DNA of 64,000 nucleotides from Achatina immaculata (lineage: Eukaryota > Mollusca > Gastropoda > Stylommatophora > Achatinidae), in contig CM019692.1 of assembly GCA_009760885.1 (NCBI GenBank), positions 45,879,430-45,943,429 on the forward strand, in the 5' to 3' direction. Below, piece by piece: positions 36,181-48,620 of this stretch. The notes below the pieces were generated by a model that was not told the DNA's origin, searched no databases, and saw nothing but the letters and a program-made list of their open reading frames with translations. Within the stretch, counting starts at the first letter, position 1. The number at the start of each line of letters is the position of its first letter. The position numbers were made by a program, and so were the translations under genes.

Positions 36181-36863
36181 TTTAAAAAAATAAATACTTT
36201 GAGAAACCAGTTCAGAACAAATTGGATAGTAGGTCTCTCTGGAAAGCAATTAACATTCTTGCAAACAAGAGAAAACAGTCTGACTTGCAGAGTTATAACC
36301 ATATGCTTACTTTTGCTGAGTTCAGAACGCATTTCAGAGAAGAAGTCAGTACCTTAAAATGTTCTCTACCAACTCATACTTGTGACTTAAGCGACTTCAG
36401 TAAATTCATAGGAAGTAAATGTGCAGATCTAAAGCAACCCAGCACTCCTTTCATGTCACTTAGTGAAGTCTGTAATAATCTTTTATCTTTAATGAACAAC
36501 AACACAACACAGCAGGACTTGATGAAATTAGCAACAAGATATTACGCTACTAAGCTCCAGTAATTACTGACACACTAACATACATTTACAGTCAGGTCAT
36601 TGCACATTGCCATTTTCTCAGGCTTTTAAAATTACAAAAATATATCTCCATTTTGAATCTGGTTCAGAGAACAATCTCTCAAGCTATAGGTCAATTTCCA
36701 TTCTATCAACTTTGTCAAAACCCCTAGAAAAAACACATACAAAAGACAACCTTACAACAGATGCAAGAAAATGATTTGATTGTTGACTGTCAGTCAGATT
36801 TTAGGTCCAGACATTCCTGTGATAACAGCTGTCACAAAAATGACAGAATATTGGTTATCTAAT

Positions 36864-39582
36864 TAACACCCTTGGTTTATGTGAAATGAGATGGAGTGGA
36901 GCAGGAAGCAGAGATCATAAAGACTTCAGAATAATATATTCCGGAGGAAACCAGCGTAGAAATGGAGTTGGCACAATATTGGATATGAAGACAGCAAGAA
37001 CTGTGAAAAGTTTCTGGTGCATATCAGACAGAGTGTTAATGGTTAAATTACAAGGCCACCCAATAAATACAAATCTCATCCAAGTATACGCACCAACTTC
37101 AGAAAGCTCTGATGATGAGATAAAATAATTTTACAACAATCTGGACATGGCAATGAAACAGTGCAAACCATGGGAAGTAAACTTTGTGCTGGGTGATTTA
37201 ACCACAAAAGTATGGACTGAACAAGACAATGAAGCTACTGGCAAGTATGGACTAGGTATCACAAATACAAAAGGAGAGATGTTGATTGAGTGGGCAGAAA
37301 AGTATAAAATGATAAAGGAAGTACTTGGTTTCAACAACACAAAGGGCGACTGTGGACATGGAAGAGTCAAAATAATAACATACGTAACCAGATAGATTAC
37401 ATTATGATCAACATAAGATTCAGGAACTCACTAATATTCGTGAAAACAAGACCAAGCACAGACTGCAACAGTGACCACATCCCAGTTGTAGGAAAAGTGA
37501 GAATCAGGCTAAAGAGGTTAAAGGTAGCAGCTAAAAACAAAGAACTAGATACAGAGCTGTTATAGAAAGATAAGTCACTACAAGAATAATATAGGACCAT
37601 AGTACATAATAGGTATTTTGCTATTGAGAAGATTGAAATGATTGATGAACAGTGGAATATGCTTAAAGACTCTATTCAGCAAACATCTATTGAAATCCTA
37701 CCTCCAAATAAATGATATTCTAAACAGGGGTGGATGACAGAAGAAATTTTGCAACTAATGGATTGGAGGAGAAGACTTAAGGTAAGTCAAGATGAATATA
37801 ACAAAATAAATAAAGAAATAAGACACAAATGCAATAAAGCTAAAGATGAGTGGCTAAATAAGAAATGTAATGAAATAGAGACACACCATCATGGAAACAC
37901 AAGATATATGTACAAACAAATAAAGGAATTAACAAACGAAAAGGCATACCACAAGACTGGTTGCCTGAAGTCAAACAGTAATGGACAGAGATGAAATAAT
38001 GGCACGATGGTGCGAATCATTAGAGAACTGTATGAGGAAAATAGAAGCGAAATAGATATACAAAATAATAATGAAGGGCCTCACATATTAAAAGCATAAG
38101 TGGAAGAAGACATCAAACACATGAAGAGCAAAAAAGCACCAGGACCAGATAAATCACCAAGGAAGAATTGGAAGCATTAGGAGAGCTTGGCATAGAAATA
38201 ATTACCAGATTGCTGAATGACATCTGTAACAGTAACTGTGTGCCATCAGACCTTTTGCAATCAGTTTTCATTGCCCTGCCAAAGAAACAAGGTGCAATTG
38301 AATGTGAAGACCATTGAACCATTAGTCTTATGAGCCATATTACCAAAATCTTGCTTCATATTGTCATGAGAAGAGTCAGGGGTAAAATAAAACCAGAAAT
38401 CACTGAAGAACAGTGTGGCTTCATCGAAGGAAAAGGTACAAGTAATGCCATATATATATTGAGAACATTGATGGAAAGATCAATAGAAGTAAAGACGGAC
38501 CTATACTTATGCTTCATAGACAACTGTAATGCATTCGATAAAGTGAGACACACAGAAATTATGCTGGAAGACATCAACATAGATGGGAAAGATCTGAAAC
38601 TCATCAAAAGCATATACTGGCAACAATCAGCAGCAATGAAGGTTGAGAACCAGATATGAGCATTCCAAGACATAAAATTGGGAGTGGGACAAGGATGTGT
38701 TCTATCTCCTGACCTCTTCTCCTTGTACAGCGAAAACATAATGAGAAATATAGAGAGCTTGCCAGGAATATCAGTTGGTGGGTACAACCTTAACAACTTA
38801 AGATATGCAGACGACACAGTTCTGATTGCTAAAAGTGAAGGGGAGCTACAGGGTCTTCTGGATGTCATGGTTCATGAAAGTAAAAGTAAAGATCTCAGCC
38901 TGAATAAAAAGAAGTCTGAAGTGATGTTCATCTCAAAGAAAAGAATACCACCAAAATGTAGCATTACCATCGATGGTACAGAACTGAAACAAATTGATAG
39001 ATTCAAGTACTTAGAAACAATTATATACAACTGATGGGAAATGTCACAGTGAAATAAAAAGTAGACATGCTCAGGCCAAGTCAGCATTCCAGAAAATGAG
39101 AAACATCTTGTGCAACAGACCTATATAAATGGAAACAAGATTCCGAGTACTTAAATGTCATATTGTGCCAGTTTTGTTTTATGGATGTGAAGCATGGTCC
39201 ATGAGAAAGAGAGACTACAGCGAGAAATGGAGGCCATGGAAATGTAGTTCATAAGAAGGATGTTGGAGGTACCATGGACAGCTAAGAAAATCAATGAAAA
39301 AGTCTTAAGAGAGGCTGTAGTTAAAAAGCAAATTACCACAAAGATCAGAGGCAGACAAGCGAGATTTATAGGACATTTTCTGAGAAGAGGAAAATTGGTA
39401 CACATTGTGGCAACTGGAAAAATTGAGGGAAGAAGAGACAGAGGAAGACAGACAGAGAAGTTACTGGATGGCTGTCAGTGTGGCTAGGAAGAAAGTCACC
39501 GGTGGATCTCATAATCAAATCTAAAGACAGGGAATTGTGGAGAGAAATGATCGCCTACACCACGCAGCATGGCACTTGATTG
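36864..39582 (+). pseudogene. RTE/BovB-like LINE (zeta-type), nested in CR1-like element
   Basis: Truncated inside the endonuclease. EN: RWSGAGSRDHKDFRIIYSGG (36890s), VLMVKLQGHPINTNLIQVYA (37038-37095), FVLGDLTTKV (catalytic loop, Asn lost). RT: EQCGFIEGKGTSNAIYILRT (38409-38468), CFIDNCNAFDKVRH (motif A), VGQGCVLSPDLFSLYSENIM (motif B), LRYADDTVLIAKSEGE (motif C, 38799-38846). C-terminus: FIRRMLEVPWTAKKINEKVL and RDRGRQTEKLLDG. The tail is cttgattgattgg. The 14-bp target duplication attggttatctaat lies at 36850-36863 and 39583-39596. Many stops and frameshifts are present. Confidence 0.93.
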
Positions 39583-40028
39583 ATTGGTTATCTAATATAA
39601 CTGATGATAAATTATGTGGCGCTGTCTTTGTTGACTTTAAAAAAAGCATTTGACATGATTGATCATGAAATCCTAGTTAGAAAGCTTGAGACTTATAAAT
39701 TACACCTGAACTTAACTAAATTTATTACATCATTTCTTTCCAACAGACAGCAGGTAGTTTGCCTCAAGTTTATCTGTGGTTGATAATTGTGTTCCACAGG
39801 GGTCTGTTTTTGGCCCTCAGCTTTTTACCATCTACATCAGTGATCTTCTACTTCATCTCAAAGCATGTCTCATGATCTTCTTGCTGATGACTGCACATTT
39901 TACACTGGTGACATGACTGTATTAATCTTGAGTCAACTCGTCAATTTGAAATAAACAGTCTAATTAACTGAAGCAACACCAAATGAATCCTCATAAACAC
40001 CAGCAAAACAAAATCAATGCTCATTACA

Positions 40029-40450
40029 ATAAGACTGGAAAACCACTAAAGCTATAGAAAACAAGCTGAATTCTTTCCAGAATAAATGTTTACGAAGAAT
40101 TAGAATATTTTGGCCAAACACCGTAAGAAGTAACATCTTATTGGCAGAAATGCAGATGAAGCCACTGACAGCAATTATTGAGGAAAGACGCTGGTGATGG
40201 TTGGGACATGCGTTCCGGATGACTGACCACTCACTACCAATTGTAGCAGTAAGATGGACACCACAGGGGAACAGAAATAAGGATAGACCAAAAGAGACAT
40301 GGAGAAGAGCAACAGAGAGGATGTTGAGCAATAGAGGGCTCACTTGGGCAAGAGCAAAAAAAAAAAAAAGGCAAAGGACAGGTATTTGTGGAAAACCCTT
40401 GTGGAAGCTCCATGTGCTTTGGGCACTTGAGATAGAGAGAGAGAGAGAGA
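40029..40450 (+). mobile_element. LINE family beta 3' fragment, nested in CR1-like element
   Basis: Carries the family C-terminal region (KTTKAIENKLNSFQNKCLRR; GHAFRMTDHSLPIVAVRWTP) and ends in a GA tail (40435-40450). Flanked by cattaca (40022-40028 and 40451-40457), with further imperfect similarity. Removing it restores the CR1-like reading across aaatcaatgctcattac. A TGA at 40196-40198 replaces the expected Trp-Trp. Confidence 0.85.
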
Positions 40451-41149
40451 CATTACACAAGACAAAAATTGACAAATTCACCAATAACAACACTACAGCT
40501 CCATGCTGGAACTTCAGAGATAGAGAATGTCAGTGAATATAAAACTCTTAAGTCTCATGATTGACCACCACCTCGGCTGGAATTGTCATGTAGATATCTT
40601 GTAGATATGTAGATACCAAACTTATCACATGAAAAGTTTACCAATTTTCCAAAAATTAAACACTTTCTTGACACAGACGCAAGGAAAATATACTACATAT
40701 CACAAATACAAACACACTTCAACTACTGTTCCACAATCTGGGATGATTGCTCCATGTCAAACATGAAAAGACTTTACTCACTTCAAAAAATGAGCAGCAG
40801 AGCTTATAGATAACAAACATGTAGCACATATTACATATAAGGGCAAACATCTTGACATCCTGCCCCTCAAGAATAGATTTTTATTTAACAAGGCCAAGTT
40901 AATTCATAAAATTTTATCACACAGTTCTCCACCCTATTTGTGGAAATTGTTCAAATTCAACCCAAAACACAGTCAACATTTAAGTAATTCTCCCAAAACC
41001 AAGGCTTGACATGTTTAAAAAAAAAGCTGCTCTTACTCAGCTGCCCACCTTTGGAATACCCTACCAACTCATGTAAAACTTAAAGTAATATTCATTCTTA
41101 TAACTTAAACTTTGTCAATATCAGTCTGAGATGGACGATATGCCTCCAT

Positions 41150-41425
41150 AATATGTATTTGTGTTTGTGCATACTTTATATACATGTATGAATAGGTGTA
41201 GGTATGTATATGTGTATATGTATATGAGCATGTGTGTATGTATATTTATATATTGGTATGTATGTATGTATGTGTGTGTGTGCACATCTTTATGTGTACA
41301 TATATACATGTGTGTATATGCACATATGTATACATGTGAATGTGTGTGTATGTACATGTGTAGATGTGTTTGTATATATGTGGTATACTTGTGTGTGAAT
41401 ATATGCATCTGTATATATTTGCTTA
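41150..41425. repeat. TG/TATG-rich microsatellite region
   Basis: Irregular runs of gtatgtatgtatgtatgtgt and tgtgtgtgtgcac with TA interruptions. They lie just beyond the CR1-like 3' end and may have grown from its tail. Confidence 0.85.
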
Positions 41426-41896
41426 GTTGAAAAATATAGGTCTATGTACTATCAGAGTCTAAATTAATTTAAAGTATGCCTTGATTGTTGTATTTATTAT
41501 ACTGCTGTTCTATACATAATAATGAAAACAACAGTGACAAATACCAAGAAAAATATCAATGAAAACAACCCAGAGAATCAATCCTCAGGACTACTGAAAA
41601 GAGTAGTCTTATTTTATGTAGAGATCACATTAATAGCAATACCAAACATACAGTCTTTTGCATAGCAATACCAGACATAGTCTTTTGTATTAATCCAGTC
41701 CTGATATTAATATCCAAACAGTAAGTTAGTGTCTTTACTCTAAAACAGTGGTGAAAGTTGAAGCAAGAATTTTCATTGGAATTTTGCTGAGATGAATTGT
41801 TTGTAAATTTGACTGTTTTCTGGTTTGTTCCAATTCCATTAGATTTTTTTTTTTTTTTGCGCGTGTGCATAATTTTGCATTTTCTTATTCTGTCAG
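41426..41896. other. Anoctamin intron 2, end
   Basis: A short local duplication is present (atagcaataccaaacatac / atagcaataccagacatag, 41633-41678). It ends in a T-rich tract (41846-41860; ttttcttattctgtcag) leading to the exon 3 acceptor. Confidence 0.5.
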
Positions 41897-41991
41897 TCAA
41901 TAACCAGTCAGGCCCTGATGATGGGGATGTTGATGGTAATAATGGGGATGCTGATGGACAGACAGAAGGCAAGACAGCTAATGTTCCCAAG
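41897..41991 (+). CDS. Anoctamin gene, proposed exon 3 (acidic linker)
   Basis: Strong acceptor (pyrimidine tract then tctgtcag) and strong donor (aag|gtaaga at 41992). The 95-bp exon starts with the last two bases of a codon, completing exon 2 exactly, and ends on a codon boundary, matching exon 4. It encodes an acidic, low-complexity linker: NNQSGPDDGDVDGNNGDADG followed by QTEGKTANVPK. Disordered acidic stretches before the first conserved block are common in anoctamins. The asparagine/aspartate repeats are not diagnostic, but both splice sites and both phases agree. Confidence 0.72.
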
Positions 41992-42244
41992 GTAAGATAG
42001 AATGTTTATGTAGTGTTTGGAGAAAAATAAAGTTGAGGTAGGAAATATTAGTTCTTATGTAGAAAACAAATTCCTCAACAGAGCCCATGATGGTAATTAA
42101 AAATTTTAGCAGAAAAGGTATTCAACAGAACATCACAAAAATAAATAAAGAATAGATTTAAAATGTAAAACAAGGAAAATAACAAATCCTGTCCTTGAAA
42201 TTGAATTCTTGTTCTTTGTAGCAGATGCCATGATTATGTTAGCA
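41992..42244. other. Anoctamin intron 3, start
   Basis: AT-rich sequence; no feature is recognised. Confidence 0.35.
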
Positions 42245-42445
42245 TTGTGTCATACAGGGCATGGGTTATGGTAGCTTGCTTGAAGATCCAGAGTGTAGCC
42301 AAGAAATGAAATTCTTGGTAAACTCCCCTTTAGGTTGAAGATACATACCATTCTTTTTGCTAGGGTCACCACAAGGTGGGACCAGATCTTGGCCATCTGT
42401 AGTTTACTGGTCCCAGATAACCATGCCGTCACTCTCATGCAAATA
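42245..42445 (-). mobile_element. SINE-like element, old copy
   Basis: The minus strand reads agtaaactacagatggccaa, gatctggtcccaccttgtgg and gtgaccctagc. These match the head and middle of the dispersed SINE (agcaaaccatagctgaccaa, gaccctgtcccacctc). Strongly diverged. Confidence 0.55.
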
Positions 42446-42954
42446 TTTGTTTCTGGATACAGCAGATTACTGGAGTACCATTAAAAAGTCATTAAATTAG
42501 ATTCATCAAAGACAGTTTAAAAAAACAAAGATTTTAGAAAGGGCTGCAAGTAAAATGTGATGACACAAAAAAAATGGAGAAAGAAATGAAAAGATGGATA
42601 AAATAAAACTATTTGACATCTGTAGTGTTTTTTTCAAATGAGAACAATCTAAAAATCTAGTAAGATTAACTGAAGAGACAAAGACTGCTCAGAACATGAG
42701 GAAAGAAACAAGACCTTAACCAAAGCATCACAGTAAATGTATAAATGTTGAAGATTTTCAGTGTATTTTTTAAAATACAGTTTTTACCTGTCTTTGAAGG
42801 GTAAATTTAAGAAATGCTATTAAATGCATAAATCACAGTCAGAACCCATAGAAATACATTGTTAGCTGCTCCCAGTTTGATTATTTTAAAAAATCCTGTA
42901 CCCAAATGAATGAATGACTTGACTCTTAGGCCCATAGAGCAATTGCATGCAGCT
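42446..42954. other. Anoctamin intron 3, unique stretch
   Basis: A-rich sequence; no gene is recognised. Confidence 0.35.
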
Positions 42955-42966
42955 AGAGCCCAAAAA

Positions 42967-45900
42967 CCCCCGTGTGGTACCCGGGATCTGCAAAGAATAG
43001 GACCACTGTACCCTACCATGCATGATCGTAAAAGGCGACTAAGGAGGGTTCAGCATAGGGCCAGCAACCCTATCTGGTAAAAAACTATCAGACTGCTACA
43101 GAAACAGAAGCAAGGGAAAAAGCAAATGCAGGTGGAAGGAGAAATGCTTATCAGGAAACTGAGCCCATGAAGGTTGTGGATGAAAGCCAGCCACTGGAAG
43201 TCCCCAGCCCGACTGCAGACCTCCTGGAACCTAAACAAAAGATGCAAATAGGCAGCTGGAATGTAAGAACACTAAACCAGACTGGAAAACTAGCACAAAC
43301 CATCAAGGAAATGCACAGATACAAACTAGACATACTAGGAATACAAGAAGCAAGATGGACAGGACAAGGCAGAAGGAAATTAACAACACAGCACACAGAA
43401 GATACAATAATATGGTCAGGTAAAGAAGATCTTCATGAAGGAGGAGTAGCATTGATTATAACAAAAGAAGCATCAAGAGCATTGCTGAAATGGACCCCAA
43501 TAAATGAGAGATTATTATATGCACGGTTCAACTCAAGATTCACGAAGCTGTCTATTATAGTTTGTTATGCACCAACAGAAGCAGCTGAAGAGGAATTAAA
43601 AGAAGATTTTTACAACAGCCTCCAAGCCACAGTAGAAACAATACCCAAGCATGATATGCTACTCATCTTGGGCGACTTCAATGCAAAAGTAGGTGAAGGA
43701 AATGAAGATAGAAGAAGAATCATGGGAAGAGAAGGAATCGGAGAAATAAATGAAAATGGAGAAAGACTGTGCAGTTTCTGTGAAGAAAACATGATGACCA
43801 TCGGAGGGACAATTTTCCAACACAAAAACATCCATAAGGTGACTTGGAGGTCACCAGATAAAACCACAGAAAACCAAATCGATCACATACTAATAAACAA
43901 CAAGTGGAAACGGTCACTACAAGATGTGCGAGCAGGAAAGGAGCAGATATAGGAAGTGATCACAACCTTCTGGTAGCAAAAATAAAACTAAAATTAAGGA
44001 AAGCCAGAATCGGAGAACACAGAAAGATACATTTTGATACAAGAAAACTGATAGACCAGCAAACAAGAAATGAATTCTCAATAATACTTAAGAACCGCTT
44101 CAGTGTCCTACAAGATGAAGCAGAAATGTCCATATTAGAGTTCAATAAAACACTACAGGAAACAGCAAAAGAGGTGCTGGGATATCGGAAAAGGAGAAAA
44201 GAGGAATGGATAAGTGAGACCACATGGGAAAAGATAGAGCAAAGAAAAGAAATCAAGAAAAAATTACTGAACACCAAATCACAACGGCTTAAAGAACGAG
44301 TTTTAAGTAATTATGCACAAAAAGACAAAGAAGTGAAGGAATCATGCCGTCAAGATAAACGTCAATATTATGACAACTTAGCAGAAACAGCAGAGAAAGC
44401 AGCATATACAAATGACATGAAAACCATATATAAAATCACAAAGCAGATGACAGGTAACTTCAATACAAGATGTGAAAGTGCAGTAAGAACACAAAATGGA
44501 CAACTGGTCAGTGGAGAAAGAGAAAAAATTGAAAGATGGAGGGAACACTTTAACACCCTACTAAACAGAACACAAGCAGCACAAGCAATAGATATACCTG
44601 AAGCAAAAGCGGAACTAAACATCAATACAGGACCAATAACAATAAATGAAGTAAAAGAGGCGATAAAGATGCTAAAATCAGACAGGGCACCAGGTGAAGA
44701 TGAAGTGACTGCTGAGATGTTGAAAGCAGAAGAAACAGAAACACCAAAACAACTTTGCCGGATATTACAACAAATTTGGGATTTAGAAAAAGCCCCAGAG
44801 GAGTGGAAAACTGGTCTTATAGTAAAACTACCAAAGAAGGGTGACCTCAGAGATTGCGGGAACTGGAGAGGCATTACCCTACTGCCACTCACTAGTAAAG
44901 TATTTTGCAGAATAATCATCAACAGAATTGTACCAACACTTGAGGAAAAACTTCGGAAAGAGCAGGCAGGATTTAGAAAAGGAAGATCATGCATAGACCA
45001 TATATTTGTACTTAGACAAATATTAGAACAGGCAAATGAGTGGCATAGCACAACATATGCATTATTCATAGATTTTGAGAAAGCCTTTGACAGTGTCAAC
45101 AGAGATGCACTGTGGAAAATCCTAAGATGGCATGGCCTCCCCCATAAAATAGTTAATGTAATCAAAGCCCTATACGAGGGTTTTCAGTGCAAAGTTATCT
45201 GTGGAGAACATACCTCCAGCAGCTTTAGGGTACAAACAGGAGTGAAACAGGGATGTGTACTATCACCAACATTATTTATCTTGGCAGTAGACTGGTTAAT
45301 GAAGGAGGCAACATCAGACAAACGCAGAGGATTACAATGGACCCTTGACACAGTGCTGGAGGACCTTGACTTTGCGGACGACATTTGTCTATTATCAAGC
45401 AGTCACAAAGATATGCAAGATAAAATAAACAAGTTAACCCAGAATGCAAACAACATAGGACTAAAGATCAATGTAGGAAAGACAAAGTTAATGAAGCAAA
45501 ATGTGAACAACAGAAATGTACTCAGAGTAGATAACAAGTTAGTGGAGGAGGTCAACGAATTTGTATACCTTGGCAGTAGAGTAGTAGAAAATGGAGACAG
45601 CACAGAGGACATCAACAGCAGACTTACTAGAGCAAACCAGGCTTTTGCAATGCTACAGAATATATGGAAATCAAATAAACTAAGCATAAATATGAAAATC
45701 AGGATATTTAAGAGTAATGTTCTAAGTGTACTACTCTATGGAAGTGAGTGCTGGAAAATCACCAAAACCATAGAAAACAAGTTGAATTCTTTCCAGACTA
45801 AATGTTTACGTAGAATTAAAAAATATTTTGGCCAAACACCATAAGAAATAACATTTTATTGGCAGAAATGCAGATGAAACCACTGATAACAATTATTGAG

Positions 45901-46160
45901 GAAAGACGCTGGCGATGGTTGGGACATGTGCTCCGAATGACAGACAACTCACTACCAAAAATAGCACTAAGATGGACACCACAGGGGAGCAGAAATAAGG
46001 GTAGACCAAAAGAGACATGGAGAAGAACAACAGAAAGGATGTTGAGCAATAGAGGGCTCACCTGGGCAAGAGCAGAAAAAAAGGCGAAAGACAGGCATTT
46101 GTGGAAAACCCTTGCGGAAGCCCCATGTGCCCTGGGCACTTAAGGTCCAGAGAGAGAGAG
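42967..46160 (+). mobile_element. Full-length LINE family beta, 3.2 kb, recent
   Basis: Complete element from the family 5' end (gtgtggtacccgggatctgc at about 42972) to a GA microsatellite tail (46149-46160). The 12-bp target duplication agagcccaaaaa lies at 42955-42966 and 46161-46172; its first bases are ambiguous with the tail. The copy nested at 19639-22803 shares both ends, which defines the unit. There is one long coding region and no separate ORF1 of recognisable type. Confidence 0.95.
43167..46143 (+). pseudogene. Endonuclease-reverse transcriptase of LINE beta (two frameshifts)
   Basis: About 990 codons if read through. Endonuclease (residues about 30-270): IGSWNVRTLNQTGKL, LDILGIQEARWTGQ with the catalytic Glu, LILGDFNAKVG, NQIDHILINNKW, SDHNLLVAKIKL. 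A linker rich in Lys and Glu follows. RT: GLIVKLPKKGDLRDCGNWRG, EQAGFRKGRSCIDHIFVL, motif A FIDFEKAFDSVN, motif B RVQTGVKQGCVLSPTLF, motif C LDFADDICLLSSSH. The C-terminal end is EERRWRWLGHVLRMTDN and RNKGRPKETWRRTT. It is broken only by a one-base deletion near 43934 (gcagg where the 20.6 kb copy has gcaagg) and an extra base in the A-run at 45818-45823. The protein would nick target DNA and copy its RNA there. Clade: RTE-like by resemblance. Confidence 0.93.
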
Positions 46161-46172
46161 AGAGCCCAAAAA

Positions 46173-48540
46173 GAATGTTAACTAAATAACAGGGAAAGAT
46201 GTTTCAGAGAGTAACATTGATATAGTTTTGTGTAAAGTAAATAAGAAATATGGTCAGAATGTTTAAAGCCAGCTCAAGATTTAGGGCTTTGGAGTTTTAT
46301 TGCAAAGACAATCTGCCAGCAGCATTGTCAAAATGTAACATCAGAATAGAAATATCTTGGAGAGAGAAAAACTTTAAAAAATGAACCCCTAAACTGTCCT
46401 GCACCAAAGATTTCCTAAACCAGTTTTCAAGTTTCAGTCCTGTGTAGAGAGTTCTCATACACAAATAGTGTGTTTCAAAGTCACATTTTCTTATTATTGA
46501 TATATGTATATTAAAAAACAGATACATGTTGTCAAATCATATATCCAATAAATTTTTTTCCACATTTCACAAAGTGGTCAAATGAGGAGAGAGAAAATAA
46601 GTAATGAATCAAAATAGACAGATGAAAATGAAAGCGAATTAGATTCCATGGCAGGTTTTTTTTTTTTTAAATGAAAAGAACATTGATCAGAAAGTGGGAT
46701 GGCAAGCAAGGCTTCATTTTTTTTTTTTAAATTGAAAGTCAGATGTATAAAATCCTTGTAATTATTTGTAGCATATGAAGTGAAAAAAAAAAGAATGGAT
46801 GGAAAAGTAAATGACATGAGTGCTTGGGTATGCTAAACCATAAATCATTTTCCATGAATGGGGCAGTTCTACAAAAGCTAGAAAAAAAAGAATATAAGAA
46901 AAAAAGAAACAAAAACAGCCAGTACATATAGCCCTGCTTTCCAACAGTTTGCTTTTCTGTCCTTTGGTCCATTGAAATGATAGGACATCTTATTGTAAAC
47001 TTACTGTTTCTTCAGAGTATGCAGCACTTATTTAAAACTACTTATTTTAAAGTTTCAGTATAAATTATAAAGTCACTGTAGTTTATTTTTATATTTTAAA
47101 ACTTTTCTTTCTGTTGACACTAAAATGCTGTACACTGACCTCTTTGAAATTTGCTTTACACCCATTTCACTTTCTGCCATGACCATCTGAACAGAACCCA
47201 GTCTGAAAGCAGGGGCTATCTGCATTTGGGCCATATGTGATTATATTAATGTGAACATTATATCATACGTATGTGAGTATGCGAGTAGTATCTTCAGCCT
47301 CATGAAGTGGCTACCAACAAACCACTGACTTCTGGGAGTCTTGACTCGGAGGAGGCCATCCCCGTATAGAGTGTCAGAAGTTTAAAGAGCTGAAAGGATA
47401 CTTCTCTGATGACTGAGTTGTTGTTTTGCTCTCACCAACAGAGAGTTTACTCACTGTCAAAGTGGCAGAGAAGCCAAAACTATATGAAAACAAAATGGCA
47501 AAAAAACCATATATTTTTTAACGTATCAAATAATTCATTTAATTTCACACGTAAAATGAGTGGGTGAGTAAAAGGCCAGCATCCTTGGTCATTAATAAAG
47601 ATAAAAGCAGCTTTAATCAAGCACCAGGATTTGGAAAAAACTTTTTTAAAGTCAATTAAATATTAATATTGTTATGAATGTAAATATTACTATTTTCACT
47701 TTGAATAAAAGAATTTTTGATAGAAGTATTAAGATAAAAAAAAAACATTGACTCATTTGACAGAACTGAACTCCAGGCAACCTAAAGCAGTTAGATTTAG
47801 GCCCTATTTGAAATTTTTTTTTTTTAATACTTTCACTAAATTTCTGGAAAAATTGATCTCATAAATGACTTGACTTTGAGATGCTGGTACTAAAATTGAA
47901 GTATTAAGTGCTTATAAATTTAATTAATAATTTAAATATTAAATATTACTGCTAAAGGCAGTAACAGCGTAGTAGTAAATTTCATGTTGTTTGAAACTTA
48001 TGTTTATTATGTTCTTTATTATTATTATTAATTATGTACCTGTTTTGTTTGAAATTTAATTTCTGAAGGCTGAAATAGAAGTAAGTATGTATGTGGGACT
48101 GGTATGTAAATTCAAGAGAACTGCTACAGTGTATCACGTACTATGAAAGTGAAAGTGAATGTACATTTAAACTGCATTCCCATTATGTTCTTATATAAGT
48201 GAGAATAAAACAGTAAAGGCAATTTGAAAATTACTTGGTAACCACAGTGGATAGAAGCTGATGCAATGCAACACATTCACAGTTGGGGATGGGTAGTTCA
48301 AACATACAAAGCACAGCATTCTATCCTTAGTCTGCTTGAAGCCTAGGTCAGATAAACATGGACACTTTTCTATACACTCTGCAATTGTACCATTATTGAA
48401 TGATGCACTGTAGTGAGATAATTTTGGGCAGAGGGAGTGAAACCTGCTGAAATTCACCATTAAATGAGTATGGAAGAGAAAACAGCATGACTTGACCAAA
48501 GGCCTATGAATAGATAGAAAGTTTTAAAGCAGGAAGAAGG
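46173..48540. other. Anoctamin intron 3, unique stretch
   Basis: AT-rich with many A- and T-runs. No coding similarity or dispersed repeat was recognised in about 2.4 kb. Confidence 0.4.
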
Positions 48541-48578
48541 AGTGTAGCCAGTGAAGCTTGATCTGATTAGCCATCGAC

Positions 48579-48620
48579 ATCGCTCTCTCTCTCTCTCTCT
48601 CACACACACCACACACACAG
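48579..48620. repeat. (TC)n(AC)n microsatellite
   Basis: ctctctctctctctctctct followed by cacacacaccacacacacag, within the 5' part of a mariner relic. Confidence 0.9.

Larger units (their letters stand above)
36181..41110 (+). mobile_element. CR1-like LINE, split by two insertions
   Basis: Three pieces: 36181-36863, 39597-40028 and 40451-41110. Piece 1 (pre-RT and RT start): NLLSLMNNNTTQQDLMK in place of a family motif like NNNTTAGLDEIS, then VRFRSRHS-like remnants. Piece 2: VFVDFKK then AFDMIDHEILVRKLETYKL (motif A), VPQGSVFGPQLFTIYISDLL (motif B), LADDCTFYTGD (motif C). Piece 3: DHHLGWNCHVD, then DILPLKNRFLFNKAKLIHKI and SAAHLWNTLPTHVKLK at the C-terminus. The style differs from the RTE-like elements and fits the CR1/Jockey group. 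Many stops are present, so it is the older host of both insertions. Confidence 0.8.

Noticed and set aside
41161..41430. Open frames on both strands in the TG-rich region
   Set aside because: They are low-complexity translations of a microsatellite.
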